Shown here in pieces: positions 1 through 10,999 of a stretch of DNA of 12,778 bases; position 1 is the stretch's first letter; each line of letters opens with the position of its first letter. The DNA lies in NCBI GenBank assembly GCA_002388905.1, contig DGNJ01000007.1:41847-54624 (forward strand), in the 5' to 3' direction. The translations under genes were made by a program, and so were the position numbers. The stretch comes from Cellvibrionales bacterium UBA4495. GTDB taxonomy: Bacteria; Pseudomonadota; Gammaproteobacteria; Pseudomonadales; Porticoccaceae. Below the pieces are notes generated by a model. The model did not search any database, was not told where the DNA came from, and saw only the letters and a list, made by a program, of their open reading frames with translations.

Positions 1-3544
<3,544 letters not shown>

Positions 3545-3569
3545 CGTCGAGATTGATCCGGAACAAAAC

Positions 3570-3574
3570 GGGAG
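3570..3574 (+). promoter_or_regulatory. Ribosome binding site deciding the start of the second kinase
   Basis: GGGAG lies 8 bases before the ATG at 3583. The frame is also open from a TTG at 3553, but that codon sits only 8 bases after the stop of the first kinase and has no purine-rich sequence at a proper distance. The ATG at 3583 is therefore the better start. Confidence 0.65.
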
Positions 3575-3582
3575 CGACAAGA

Positions 3583-6500
3583 ATGTCGACAACCAGCATA
3601 GAAAAGCATACCGGCCATGCCGGCGCCTCCCGATGGCACCACTTGAGCCTGGTGGGCCTGGTCGGGATATTTGTCGCCGACTTCTTCACGCCCCTGGGTT
3701 TCGCTCACGGCACTCTCTATGTGCCATTGGTTGTCCTGGCAGGCCTCGGCCGCAGCCGGCGCCTCGTTATCGCCATGGCCGTTGCGGCGAGCCTGCTGAC
3801 GGCCATCGGCGCCCTTTTTTCGCCGCCCGGATTCGACCTGGTCTACGTCGTACTCAACCGCTTATTCTCCATTGGCGCCATCGCCGTCGGCGGTGTCCTT
3901 ACCGTACTGGCGCTGCGCCACCTTGAGGAGATGACCGACATCCATGCGCGCCTGGCCCGCTCCAAAGCCGAGGTGGAGGAGAAGAACCGCCTGCTGGAAA
4001 TCGCCAGCGAAGTCGCCCATATCGGGGGCTGGATTCTCGATCTTCAGACAAAGGCGCTGCACTGGTCCGACGAAGTCTGCCGGTTCCACGGCGTACCACC
4101 CGGCTACACGCCGACGCTGGAAGAGGGCCTGCAATTCACCTCACCGGACCATGAGGATACGCGGGACAAGATTCGCCAATGCATCGAGAAGGGCGATGAT
4201 TTCGACATGGAAGGGGAGATCATCGACCGGCAGGGTGAACGTCACTGGGTGCGCAGTATCGGCGTACCGGTCAGGGACGACAGCGGCAATGTGGTCCGTT
4301 ACCAGGGAGCTTTCCAGGACATCACCCGACAAAAAACCGACGAAATCACCCTGCTGGAAAGCCGCCGTCAATTTCAGGTGGTCGCCAACGCCATACCGCA
4401 GGTCATCTGGACCGCGGGCCCGGACGGCATCGTGGACTTCGTCAACAAGGCCCTGTTTCATTATACAGGAACCCCCGTGCCCGAAAGCCGACCGGGCCAG
4501 GAGTGGCTGAAGGCCCAGCACCCGGACGACAGGGACCAGACCATGCGCCGGTGGGAGCAGGCGGTGGCGACCGGCTCCGCCCATTCGACGGAGTTTCGCA
4601 TGATGCGCCACGACGGCAAGTATCGGTGGCACCAGGTGGATGCCGTGCCCGTGCGAAACGACGACGGGCAGATCGTCAAGTGGTGCGGCACCTGTATCGA
4701 TATCGACGACCGTGTGCGCCTTGAAAAACGCAGCCACCGACTGGCCCGCCGCCTTGCCGTTACGCTGGAGAGCATTACCGACGGCTTTATCATGTTCGAC
4801 CGGGAATGGCACTATACCTATATCAATAGCGAGGCGGAGCGTCTTATGGGCCGCCCCCGTGAGGAGTTGCTGGGCAAGGCCGCGCCCGATGTCTTCGAGC
4901 AACTGCCCCTGCTCAAGGAACCCTATGCCCGGGCTTTGATGGACGGCGAACAGGTCAGCATCGAAACCTACTACCCACCGTTCGACACCTGGTTCGAGCT
5001 ACACGCCTACCCTTCAGAACAGGGGTTGGCGCTTTATTTTCGTGATATCAGCGAGCGCAAGCGCAACGAAGCAAGGCTCCGGGAGAGCGAGCAGCGTTTC
5101 GAACGGGTGGCAACCGCCACTTCCGATGCCATCTGGGAATGGGACCTGGAAACCGGCAGCCTCTGGTGGAGCGAAGGGTTGACCGCCCTCTTTGGCTACG
5201 CCCCCGGCGACATTGCCGATTTGGCGGCCTGGGCCGACCGTATCCACCCGGAGGACAGAGAATTCGTCATGAAGGATATCGGGCGATTTGTCGAAACCCC
5301 GGATGCTTCCCACTGGCGACAGGATTACCGCTTCCTGCGCAAGGACGGTTCGGTGGCCCGTGTTGTCGACAGGGGCTCGCTGATCAGGGACGACAATGGC
5401 AAGGCCGTGCGCATGGTGGGTGGTATCAGCGATATTACCGAACGCCACGAAATGTCTGTGCAGCTTCAGCGTTCCCAGCGCCTGGAAGCCGTGGGACAGC
5501 TCACCGGCGGCGTTGCCCACGACTTCAACAACCTGCTCACCGTGATCCTGGGCAATGCCGAGTTGCTTGAAACGGAGCTTGGCGGCGACAAACGACTGCA
5601 GGCCCTGGCCCAAATGACCCGCGCCGCCGCCGACCGGGGCGCGGCCCTGACCCATCGCCTGCTCGCCTTTGCCCGGCGCCAGCCCCTGGAACCCCGCAAC
5701 CTGGATGTCAACCGGCTCGTCGCCGACATGGACAGCCTGCTGCGCCGCACGCTGGGCGCGGACATCGACATGGAACTGGTGCGCGGCGGGGGGCTCTGGC
5801 ACGCCCGGGTCGACCCCGTACAGCTGGAAGCCGCCCTGCTCAACCTGTGCCTCAATGCCCGGGACGCCATGCCCAATGGCGGCCGCCTTACCATCGAAAC
5901 GGCCAATGTCCGCCTGGGCCACGACTACGCGCGCAGCCACACCGACGCGGAGCCCGGACGGTATGTGATGGTGGCGGTTTCGGATACGGGCACGGGCATC
6001 GCCCCCGAACACCTGTCGAAAGTGTTCGACCCCTTTTTTACCACCAAAAAAGCCGGCCGGGGCAGCGGCCTGGGCTTATCCATGGTCTACGGCTTTATCA
6101 AGCAATCCCGCGGACATGTTGAGGTATACTCCGAAGAGGAACAGGGAACGACTGTAAAAATGTACCTGCCCCTCGCCGAGGGACCGGATATAGACGAAGA
6201 GACAGAGCCACAGCAGCAGAAGGTGGTGGGTGGCGGCGAGACCATTCTGCTGGTCGAAGACGATGACCTGGTGCGGGACTATGCGCAAAACCAGCTGCAG
6301 GACATGGGCTACCGGGTGATTTCCGCCGCCGACGGCCGGCAGGCACTGGACGCGTTGCGGACAACCAGCGGAATCGACCTGCTGTTCACCGATGTCATCA
6401 TGCCCGGCGGCATCAACGGGCCGGAGCTGGCCGAACGGGCCCGCCAACTGAGCCCACCCATCAAGGTTCTCTATACTTCGGGTTATACTGAAAACGCCAT

Positions 6501-6603
6501 AGTCCACCACGGTCGCCTGGATCCGGGGGTTCATCTGCTGGGCAAGCCCTACAAGCGGGCGGAACTGGCGGAGAAGATCCGCGCCGTATTGGCGGAATCA
6601 TAA
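3583..6603 (+). CDS. Membrane-bound hybrid sensor histidine kinase/response regulator with four PAS domains
   Basis: The protein has 1006 residues from the ATG at 3583. Residues about 20-115 are hydrophobic and form roughly four membrane segments (around LVGLVGIFVADFF, LYVPLVVLAGL, LVIAMAVAASLLTAIG and LFSIGAIAVGGVLTVLAL) with short loops, so the sensor is in the inner membrane without a large periplasmic domain. Four PAS/PAC units follow (about 3990-4335, 4365-4720, 4735-5060, 5090-5440), then HisKA, HATPase_c and a C-terminal receiver. The phospho-His is residue 646 in GGVAHDFNNLL. ATPase boxes NLCLNARDAM, SDTGTGI and [12 protein letters not shown] are intact. The receiver has VEDDD, phospho-Asp 937 in FTDVIMPG and Lys in LGKPY. 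From HisKA onward it closely resembles the preceding kinase, while the sensor half does not. It sits 38 bases after the first kinase and 9 bases before a REC-EAL gene, its probable phosphorelay target. The stimulus is unknown; redox, energy state or a small ligand are possible. Confidence 0.93.
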   Translation: MSTTSIEKHTGHAGASRWHHLSLVGLVGIFVADFFTPLGFAHGTLYVPLVVLAGLGRSRRLVIAMAVAASLLTAIGALFSPPGFDLVYVVLNRLFSIGAIAVGGVLTVLALRHLEEMTDIHARLARSKAEVEEKNRLLEIASEVAHIGGWILDLQTKALHWSDEVCRFHGVPPGYTPTLEEGLQFTSPDHEDTRDKIRQCIEKGDDFDMEGEIIDRQGERHWVRSIGVPVRDDSGNVVRYQGAFQDITRQKTDEITLLESRRQFQVVANAIPQVIWTAGPDGIVDFVNKALFHYTGTPVPESRPGQEWLKAQHPDDRDQTMRRWEQAVATGSAHSTEFRMMRHDGKYRWHQVDAVPVRNDDGQIVKWCGTCIDIDDRVRLEKRSHRLARRLAVTLESITDGFIMFDREWHYTYINSEAERLMGRPREELLGKAAPDVFEQLPLLKEPYARALMDGEQVSIETYYPPFDTWFELHAYPSEQGLALYFRDISERKRNEARLRESEQRFERVATATSDAIWEWDLETGSLWWSEGLTALFGYAPGDIADLAAWADRIHPEDREFVMKDIGRFVETPDASHWRQDYRFLRKDGSVARVVDRGSLIRDDNGKAVRMVGGISDITERHEMSVQLQRSQRLEAVGQLTGGVAHDFNNLLTVILGNAELLETELGGDKRLQALAQMTRAAADRGAALTHRLLAFARRQPLEPRNLDVNRLVADMDSLLRRTLGADIDMELVRGGGLWHARVDPVQLEAALLNLCLNARDAMPNGGRLTIETANVRLGHDYARSHTDAEPGRYVMVAVSDTGTGIAPEHLSKVFDPFFTTKKAGRGSGLGLSMVYGFIKQSRGHVEVYSEEEQGTTVKMYLPLAEGPDIDEETEPQQQKVVGGGETILLVEDDDLVRDYAQNQLQDMGYRVISAADGRQALDALRTTSGIDLLFTDVIMPGGINGPELAERARQLSPPIKVLYTSGYTENAIVHHGRLDPGVHLLGKPYKRAELAEKIRAVLAES

Positions 6604-6607
6604 GGAG
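6602..6607 (+). promoter_or_regulatory. Ribosome binding site overlapping the stop codon of the second kinase
   Basis: AAGGAG overlaps the TAA stop (6601-6603) and lies 5 bases before the ATG at 6613. The arrangement implies termination-linked reinitiation, so the output protein is probably made in step with the kinase. Confidence 0.75.
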
Positions 6608-6612
6608 TAGTT

Positions 6613-7857
6613 ATGGCAGGAAAACGCCTCTTGATCCTCGACGACGACCCCCTGATCGGTCAAACCATCCAGTTTATCGCCGAGGATGCCGGTTTCGATT
6701 CCCATTTTACCGATGAGCCCGGCGAGTTCTTCCAAAAGCTTCAGGACTGGGGTCCCACCCACATTGCCCTGGACCTGGTCATGCCGCAGATGGACGGCGT
6801 GGAAGTGATGGTGGAACTGTCGAGACTCGGCGTCGACGCCAGAATCATCATCACCAGCGGCGTCGGCAGCCGGGTCCTGGACGCGGCCAGGCGCTCCGCC
6901 ACCGAGCATGGCCTCGATTTTGCCGGCGCCCTGGCCAAGCCTTTCTCCCCGGCCCGGCTCCAGGCATTGCTCACCGCCGAACCCGATAACCGTGCACACC
7001 CGGGTGACGGTGGTGTACGGTCTCCACCCCACCGCATGCAGGAGAAACCCGCATTTCGGGTCACCGCCGAGGCCCTGGAACACGCCCTTGCCAACCGGCA
7101 ACTGCGTCTGGACTACCAGCCGAAGATCCGCTGCAATACCGGAGAAATCGCCGGCTTCGAGGCGCTTGTCCGCTGGCATCACCCGGAAGCCGGCCTTGTC
7201 ATGCCCGACCGCTTCATTCCATTCGCCGAGGAAAATGGCTACATGGAGCGCCTTACGGAAGAAGTCCTGGAACAGGCCCTGGGGTGGTTTTATCGCTTCA
7301 TGGCCGACTCGGGTGGCCCGACCGGCAATACGGGAGGCGGTGAGTCGCTTGAGCCCCATGTGTCCATCAACCTGTCCGCCAGAAACCTCAAGGACATGCA
7401 GTTCGCCGACCGTGTCGCGGCCAAATGCCAGGAGCTGGGCCTGGAAACCCGCCACGTTATCTTCGAACTGACGGAAACCAGTGCCATGGAGGACCCGGTG
7501 ATTTCCCTGGATCTGCTCACCCGGTTGCGGGTCAAGGGCTTCAGCCTGTCCATCGACGATTTCGGGACCGGCTTTTCCTCCATGGTCCAGCTGGTGCGTC
7601 TGCCTTTTTCCGAGCTGAAAGTGGACAAGTCCTTCGTCATAAACGCCATGACATCCGAGGAGTCCCGTACCATCATCCGCTCCACCGTTGAGCTGGGCCA
7701 GAGTCTCGGTTTGCGGGTAACGGCGGAAGGGGTGGAAAATGCGCAGACCCTGGATTTACTCAGGGATATCGGCTGCGACCTGGCCCAGGGCTACCACATC
7801 GCCCGCCCAATGAGCGAGGACGCCCTTGGCGACTGGCTGAACGAGCGGAAATCCTGA
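6613..7857 (+). CDS. Response regulator with EAL domain, probable c-di-GMP phosphodiesterase (RocR-like)
   Basis: This 414-residue protein has a receiver (about 1-120), a short linker and an EAL domain (about 145-405). The receiver shows the acidic cluster D10-D12, phospho-Asp 54 in ALDLVMPQMDG and Lys 109 in LAKPF. The EAL domain hydrolyses cyclic di-GMP to pGpG using metal ions. All expected catalytic and metal residues are present: E183 (FEALVRW), N253 (SINLS), E285 (ELTE), D315-D316 (DDFGTG), K336 (LKVDKSF), E372 (AEGVE) and Q392 (QGY). Compared with Pseudomonas RocR residues as I remember them (E175, N233, E265, D295, D296, K316, E352, Q372), spacing from N253 onward is identical. A Gly-rich loop before SINLS accounts for about 12 extra residues. 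There is no GGDEF domain. It is the last gene of the kinase operon, so phosphorylation by one or both kinases probably sets phosphodiesterase activity. Catalytic competence is inferred from residues. Confidence 0.93.
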   Translation: MAGKRLLILDDDPLIGQTIQFIAEDAGFDSHFTDEPGEFFQKLQDWGPTHIALDLVMPQMDGVEVMVELSRLGVDARIIITSGVGSRVLDAARRSATEHGLDFAGALAKPFSPARLQALLTAEPDNRAHPGDGGVRSPPHRMQEKPAFRVTAEALEHALANRQLRLDYQPKIRCNTGEIAGFEALVRWHHPEAGLVMPDRFIPFAEENGYMERLTEEVLEQALGWFYRFMADSGGPTGNTGGGESLEPHVSINLSARNLKDMQFADRVAAKCQELGLETRHVIFELTETSAMEDPVISLDLLTRLRVKGFSLSIDDFGTGFSSMVQLVRLPFSELKVDKSFVINAMTSEESRTIIRSTVELGQSLGLRVTAEGVENAQTLDLLRDIGCDLAQGYHIARPMSEDALGDWLNERKS

Positions 7858-8001
7858 CGGGCCCGCATCGCCAGGCGGATCCGAAACCTCAACCCGCGAC
7901 TCCCACGGGGTCTGGCCTCGACAGCCATGCCCCGGCATCATCCCGGCCCGAAAACCGTCAATCGGCTATCCTTTCCCGTACCTCCGGTGAAGGCAATCCC
8001 T
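7858..8001. other. Gap between the kinase/EAL operon and the kinase-phosphatase genes
   Basis: This 144-base stretch has no supported gene. I saw no hairpin with a T-run and no convincing -35/-10 pair; only short GC-rich repeats are present (for example CGCC-A-GGCG near 7869). Either a weak promoter I cannot recognise lies here or transcription reads through from the upstream operon. The frame of the next gene is open back to an ATG at 7927, but that extension is low-complexity and lacks the conserved start of the family. Confidence 0.4.
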
Positions 8002-9618
8002 ATGGCTGAAATGACACTGGAAAACCACGAACGGCTGGCGGAGAACCTGCTGGCGTATTTCCGGGAGCGGGCCCCGAAGGCGGAGCTTATACAGACCCAT
8101 ATCTCCAGCGTTATCCTCGCCGGCGACTATGCCTATAAAATAAAAAAGCCCGTCGACCTCCAATTCCTCGATTTTTCCACCCTGGCCAGGCGCAAGTTCT
8201 ATTGCCAGGAAGAGTTGCGCCTGAACCGCCGCCTGGCGCCGGAACTTTATGTCGACGTCCAGGCTATCGCCGGCACGGTTGACAGGCCGGAACCAGGGGG
8301 CGATGGACCGGCCATTGACTACCTCGTGCGCATGCGACGCTTTCGCCAGCAAAACCAGCTCGACCGCCTGCTGACGGGGGGAAATTTTCCCGTGCAACGG
8401 ATGGACGAACTGGCAACCCTGATCGCGGACTTCCACGAAAAGGCGGCGCGCGCCAATGTCGACGCCGATGCCGGCGATCCGGCAGCCCTCTGGGCACCGG
8501 TACAGCAGAATTTCGACCAACTCCGGGAACTGATCGACGACGGGAAGCAGCGCAACCGGCTTGAGACCCTGCGGCAGTGGAGCCAGCGTCGGTTCCGGCA
8601 GTTGAAAGCCACGTTCAGGGCACGCAAGGCGGCCGGACTGATCCGGGAAGGTCACGGCGATATGCATTTGCGCAACATCGCCCTGATGGAAGACCGGTTT
8701 GTTATTTTCGACGGCATCGAGTTCAACGAGTCATTTCGCTGGATCGACGTGATCGACGACCTGGCTTTCCTGATCATGGACCTGCGCGGCCGCGGCCTCA
8801 ACGCCTGGGCCAATCGCCTGCTCAACCGCTACCTGGAAATCACGGGGGACTACGGCGGCCTGGAGGTTCTGGCTTTTTACACCGTCTACCGGGCCCTGGT
8901 CAGGGTCAAGGTGGGAGCCATACGCCTGGCCGAATCCCGCCTGGATGCCCGGCAGCGACAGCGGGTGGCGCAGGAACTGGACCGGGACCTGGCGCTGGCC
9001 GAATCCCTGACCCGGCCTGGAACGACCTATGTGGCGATCACCCACGGTGTATCCGGTTCCGGCAAAAGCACCGCCGCTCTCTGGCTGGTGGAAACTTTCG
9101 GCGCCATTCGCCTGCGTTCGGACGCCGAGCGCCAGCGCCTATTCGCCACAGCCCGCTCCAAAGAGGGCGACTCCGTCAACAGCGGCCGCTACAGCCCGAA
9201 AACGACCCGTGCTCTCTACGAGCACCTGGCCGGCCTGGCCAAACGCATCGTGGAACTGGGCCATGGCGTCATTGTCGACGCCAGCTTTCTCAAGCAATAC
9301 CAGCGCAACCTGTTGGCCCGTGTGGCGGAATCACTGAACATCCCCTGGATCATTGTCGACATGCAATGCCGGCGGGAAATCGCCGCAAGGCGCATCCACC
9401 GGCGCCGGGCGGAGGGGACCGATATTTCGGAAGCCGATGGCCGGGTACTGGACATGCAACTGGAAACCGCCGAACCGCTGGACGCCGGCGAGCGGGACAG
9501 CGCCATCGACGGCGATTGCGCCGAGGCAGAGGCAAGGAATGGCGTGGAAGCGGCGTTCGCCGGGGCCGCCGGCCTGCCACCACCCGAGGGTGCCAGGTAC
9601 GGAGGGCGCAGCCAATGA
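8002..9618 (+). CDS. Fusion of an aminoglycoside-phosphotransferase-like kinase domain with a P-loop (AAA-type) kinase domain
   Basis: From the ATG at 8002 (weak AAGG about 9 bases upstream) the product has 538 residues. Residues about 1-320 resemble the COG2187 APH/choline-kinase-like fold. They include YKIKKPVDL near residue 45, the catalytic loop HGDMHLRN (H218, D220, N225) and the metal-binding Asp 237 in IFDGIEF. Residues about 340-500 are a P-loop domain of the gluconate-kinase/zeta-toxin-like type (COG0645). They include Walker A GVSGSGKST (K355), the RSDAERQRL substrate-side motif and a Walker-B-like VIVDA (D426). Proteins with this two-domain layout are usually annotated as bifunctional aminoglycoside phosphotransferase/ATP-binding protein. 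The true substrate is unknown and antibiotic resistance should not be assumed. The gene overlaps the downstream PP2C phosphatase by four bases, suggesting opposing activities on a shared target. The C-terminal tail after about residue 500 is low-complexity. Soluble; no signal peptide seen. Confidence 0.85.
   Translation: MAEMTLENHERLAENLLAYFRERAPKAELIQTHISSVILAGDYAYKIKKPVDLQFLDFSTLARRKFYCQEELRLNRRLAPELYVDVQAIAGTVDRPEPGGDGPAIDYLVRMRRFRQQNQLDRLLTGGNFPVQRMDELATLIADFHEKAARANVDADAGDPAALWAPVQQNFDQLRELIDDGKQRNRLETLRQWSQRRFRQLKATFRARKAAGLIREGHGDMHLRNIALMEDRFVIFDGIEFNESFRWIDVIDDLAFLIMDLRGRGLNAWANRLLNRYLEITGDYGGLEVLAFYTVYRALVRVKVGAIRLAESRLDARQRQRVAQELDRDLALAESLTRPGTTYVAITHGVSGSGKSTAALWLVETFGAIRLRSDAERQRLFATARSKEGDSVNSGRYSPKTTRALYEHLAGLAKRIVELGHGVIVDASFLKQYQRNLLARVAESLNIPWIIVDMQCRREIAARRIHRRRAEGTDISEADGRVLDMQLETAEPLDAGERDSAIDGDCAEAEARNGVEAAFAGAAGLPPPEGARYGGRSQ
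9601..9606 (+). promoter_or_regulatory. Ribosome binding site inside the upstream gene, for the PP2C gene
   Basis: GGAGGG lies 8 bases before the ATG at 9615, inside the last codons of the kinase fusion. The start and the upstream stop overlap as ATGA (9615-9618). The frame of the phosphatase is open far upstream (to 8577), but that part is only the shadow of the kinase gene. Confidence 0.75.
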
Positions 9619-10361
9619 CTCTTGTGATCGAACAGCCCCGGACAATCTACGGCCAGGGCCGACGCTCCCGCAACGAAGACAGCCTGTACCCCGAACCCGG
9701 CCGCGCCAACACCGGGGACAGTCTCTTTATGGTCTGCGACGGCATGGGCGGCCCGCCCCAGGGTGACGTTGCCAGCCGGTTGTGCTGTACCACCGTGGCC
9801 CGCTACTTTCGGGAAAAGCATAACCCGCCCGCCACCCAGTCGCTGGTAGACGAAGCGCTCCGGAGCGTTTTCGACGCGCTCCGGGACCATGTGGCACGAC
9901 ACCCCGAGGGGGCCGGGTTGGGGACTACCTTCACCTTCCTGCAGTTGAGCGGCGACAGCGCCTTTCTGGCCTGGTGCGGCGACAGCCGGCTCTATCACCT
10001 GAGGGAGGGCGCTATTCACTTTCGCAGCCGGGACCACTCCCTGGTCCAGGCCATGGTCGATGCCGGGGAACTCAGTGCCCCGGAGGCCAGCCGCCACCCG
10101 TTGAGCAATGTCGTGACCCGGGCCGTCACCGCCGACCAGCCCGTTCAGGCGGACTGCCACAGTGTCCGGCCCCGGCCCGGCGACCGGTTTTTTCTTTGCA
10201 GCGACGGTGTTTTCGATGCTTTTGACGAAGAAGCGCTCAAACAGTTACTGGCCCGGCCGGACAGCGCAGCCATCGCCCGGGAACTGGAGGACCATTGCGC
10301 CCGTTTGTGCAGCGACAACTACGCCGCCTACCTGGTCACCGTTGCCCGCATCGATGACTGA
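9615..10361 (+). CDS. PP2C-family Ser/Thr protein phosphatase
   Basis: This 248-residue protein is a single PP2C/PPM catalytic domain, matching the size of the bacterial PrpC/Stp/PppA group. It removes phosphate from Ser or Thr using two or more Mn/Mg ions. Motifs are in canonical order: RRSRNEDS (D22), VCDGMGG (D42, G43), GLGTTFTFLQL, CGDSRLYHL (D123), RDHSLVQAMVDAGEL, NVVTRAV, FLCSDGVFD (D197) and the final metal-binding SDNYAAYLV (D234). All metal-binding Asp residues are present, so it should be active. There is no membrane segment or extra sensory domain. No Hanks-type Ser/Thr kinase and no type VI secretion genes are in the window, which are the usual partners of this group. Instead it overlaps an APH-like/P-loop kinase gene by four bases, making that protein or its product a candidate partner. 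An 86-codon gene follows after 119 bases. Confidence 0.93.
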   Translation: MTLVIEQPRTIYGQGRRSRNEDSLYPEPGRANTGDSLFMVCDGMGGPPQGDVASRLCCTTVARYFREKHNPPATQSLVDEALRSVFDALRDHVARHPEGAGLGTTFTFLQLSGDSAFLAWCGDSRLYHLREGAIHFRSRDHSLVQAMVDAGELSAPEASRHPLSNVVTRAVTADQPVQADCHSVRPRPGDRFFLCSDGVFDAFDEEALKQLLARPDSAAIARELEDHCARLCSDNYAAYLVTVARIDD

Positions 10362-10418
10362 AAACCACTGGCCAAAGGCCCGTACCAGGTGCCGCTTCTG
10401 TCTCGTCGCAATTGGCTT

Positions 10419-10424
10419 TATGAT
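10419..10424 (+). promoter_or_regulatory. Possible -10 element before the small gene
   Basis: TATGAT matches the sigma-70 -10 consensus at five of six positions and sits about 55 bases before the ATG at 10481. The hexamer 17 bases upstream (TTCTGT, 10396-10401) is a poor -35. The small gene may have its own weak promoter, or may be read from the phosphatase transcript. Confidence 0.22.
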
Positions 10425-10431
10425 CAATAAA

Positions 10432-10449
10432 CCGCCTGCCGAAAGGCGG
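10432..10449 (+). other. Short hairpin in the leader of the small gene
   Basis: Arms CCGCCT (10432-10437) and AGGCGG (10444-10449) can form a perfect 6-bp GC-rich stem with a 6-base loop. No T-run follows, so it is not a standard intrinsic terminator. It could attenuate read-through from the phosphatase gene or protect a processed mRNA end. Confidence 0.35.
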
Positions 10450-10480
10450 CCCGACACTATTCCTGACGGGGAAGGTCACC

Positions 10481-10741
10481 ATGAGCGGACATGTGAAGCA
10501 CAGTGAACGGCGAAAAGGCCTGCCGGCGGTACCGCCGAGGTTCGAGCGGGAAAAACTGCTGAACGTGGCGCAGTTGCTCAGCATCCGCCAACTGGAGCAG
10601 GCAGGCTGGATATTAACCATAGTAAGGCGCATCGACCTGGATGAACCCGTCGCCCTTCTGAAAAATGCCGGCGGCAGCCGGTGGAAGGCCGTAGCGGCCG
10701 ATGGCTCCGTTATCGACGATCCCGAGATCCCTCCCCGTTAA
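10481..10741 (+). CDS. Small protein of unknown function, 86 residues
   Basis: I do not assign a family. The ATG at 10481 has a good ribosome binding site (GGGGAAGG ending 5 bases before it). The protein is soluble in appearance: a basic N-terminus (KHSERRKG), a Pro-rich hinge (LPAVPPRFERE), an amphipathic stretch (KLLNVAQLLSIRQLEQAGW), then alternating hydrophobic residues (ILTIVRRIDLDEPVALL) and a segment (SRWKAVAADGSVIDD) that looks like beta strands. There is no membrane segment, signal peptide or Cys pair. It lies 119 bases after the PP2C gene on the same strand and may belong to that unit. It looks like a genuine gene because of its start signal, coding-like composition and lack of a competing frame. 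A role as substrate or adaptor of the neighbouring kinase/phosphatase pair is only a guess. Confidence 0.7.
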   Translation: MSGHVKHSERRKGLPAVPPRFEREKLLNVAQLLSIRQLEQAGWILTIVRRIDLDEPVALLKNAGGSRWKAVAADGSVIDDPEIPPR

Positions 10742-10768
10742 CCGGACACTTCATAAGGGGTGTTGATG

Positions 10769-10796
10769 GTTGCACGACCGGAACCGGTCGTGTAAC
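10769..10796. repeat. Near-perfect 28-base inverted repeat downstream of the small gene
   Basis: Arms CACGACCGG (10773-10781) and CCGGTCGTG (10784-10792) are exact reverse complements around a central AA. Flanking GTTG and TAAC extend the pairing by four positions with one G-T wobble. As RNA it would form a strong hairpin 27 bases after the stop codon of the small gene, but no T-run follows. It may be a bidirectional or Rho-assisted end structure, or a binding site for a dimeric DNA-binding protein. Confidence 0.7.
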
Positions 10797-10999
10797 GGGG
10801 CGCTTGGTCCGGCATAATTTTGACAGGGTAATATGCTTGATTTTCAGACTCGCATTCTGCGGAACACCATCTGTCAGTCGATAGATATCCGCGTCCTCCC
10901 GGGCGGTATTGGCGCGGACAGACTCCCAATGGAAAAGTTGTTCGGCCGCTTTCACCTACCTTGTTAGGGCCTGTTCACACTAATTGGAAGCCCCGTCTG

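Noticed and set aside
5014..6012. Long - strand frame (332 codons) opposite the second kinase
   Set aside because: Antisense shadow of the PAS/HisKA/HATPase coding sequence, with no family motifs of its own. It mirrors a similar shadow in the related first kinase.
8577..9614. Upstream extension of the PP2C frame into the kinase-fusion gene
   Set aside because: The extension translates to low-complexity Pro/Arg/Gly-rich sequence without PP2C features. The PP2C domain begins right after the ATG at 9615, which has a good ribosome binding site.
8002..9618. Aminoglycoside resistance gene
   Set aside because: The N-terminal domain has the APH-like HGDxHxxN motif, but its fusion to a P-loop domain and its chromosomal signalling context match the COG2187/COG0645 family, for which drug modification is not established.
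10820..10825. Perfect TTGACA (-35-like) in the convergent gap
   Set aside because: No acceptable -10 hexamer lies 16-18 bases downstream, and no gene follows on the + strand before katG.
10738..10955. Small - strand frames (63-81 codons) in the convergent gap
   Set aside because: No ribosome binding site or recognisable product, two competing frames, and overlap with the palindrome and the end of the small gene.
10967..10982. GGGCCTGTTCACACTA, which looked like a possible insertion sequence end
   Set aside because: No matching inverted copy, target duplication or transposase remnant was found in the window, and I cannot tie it to a specific IS family.
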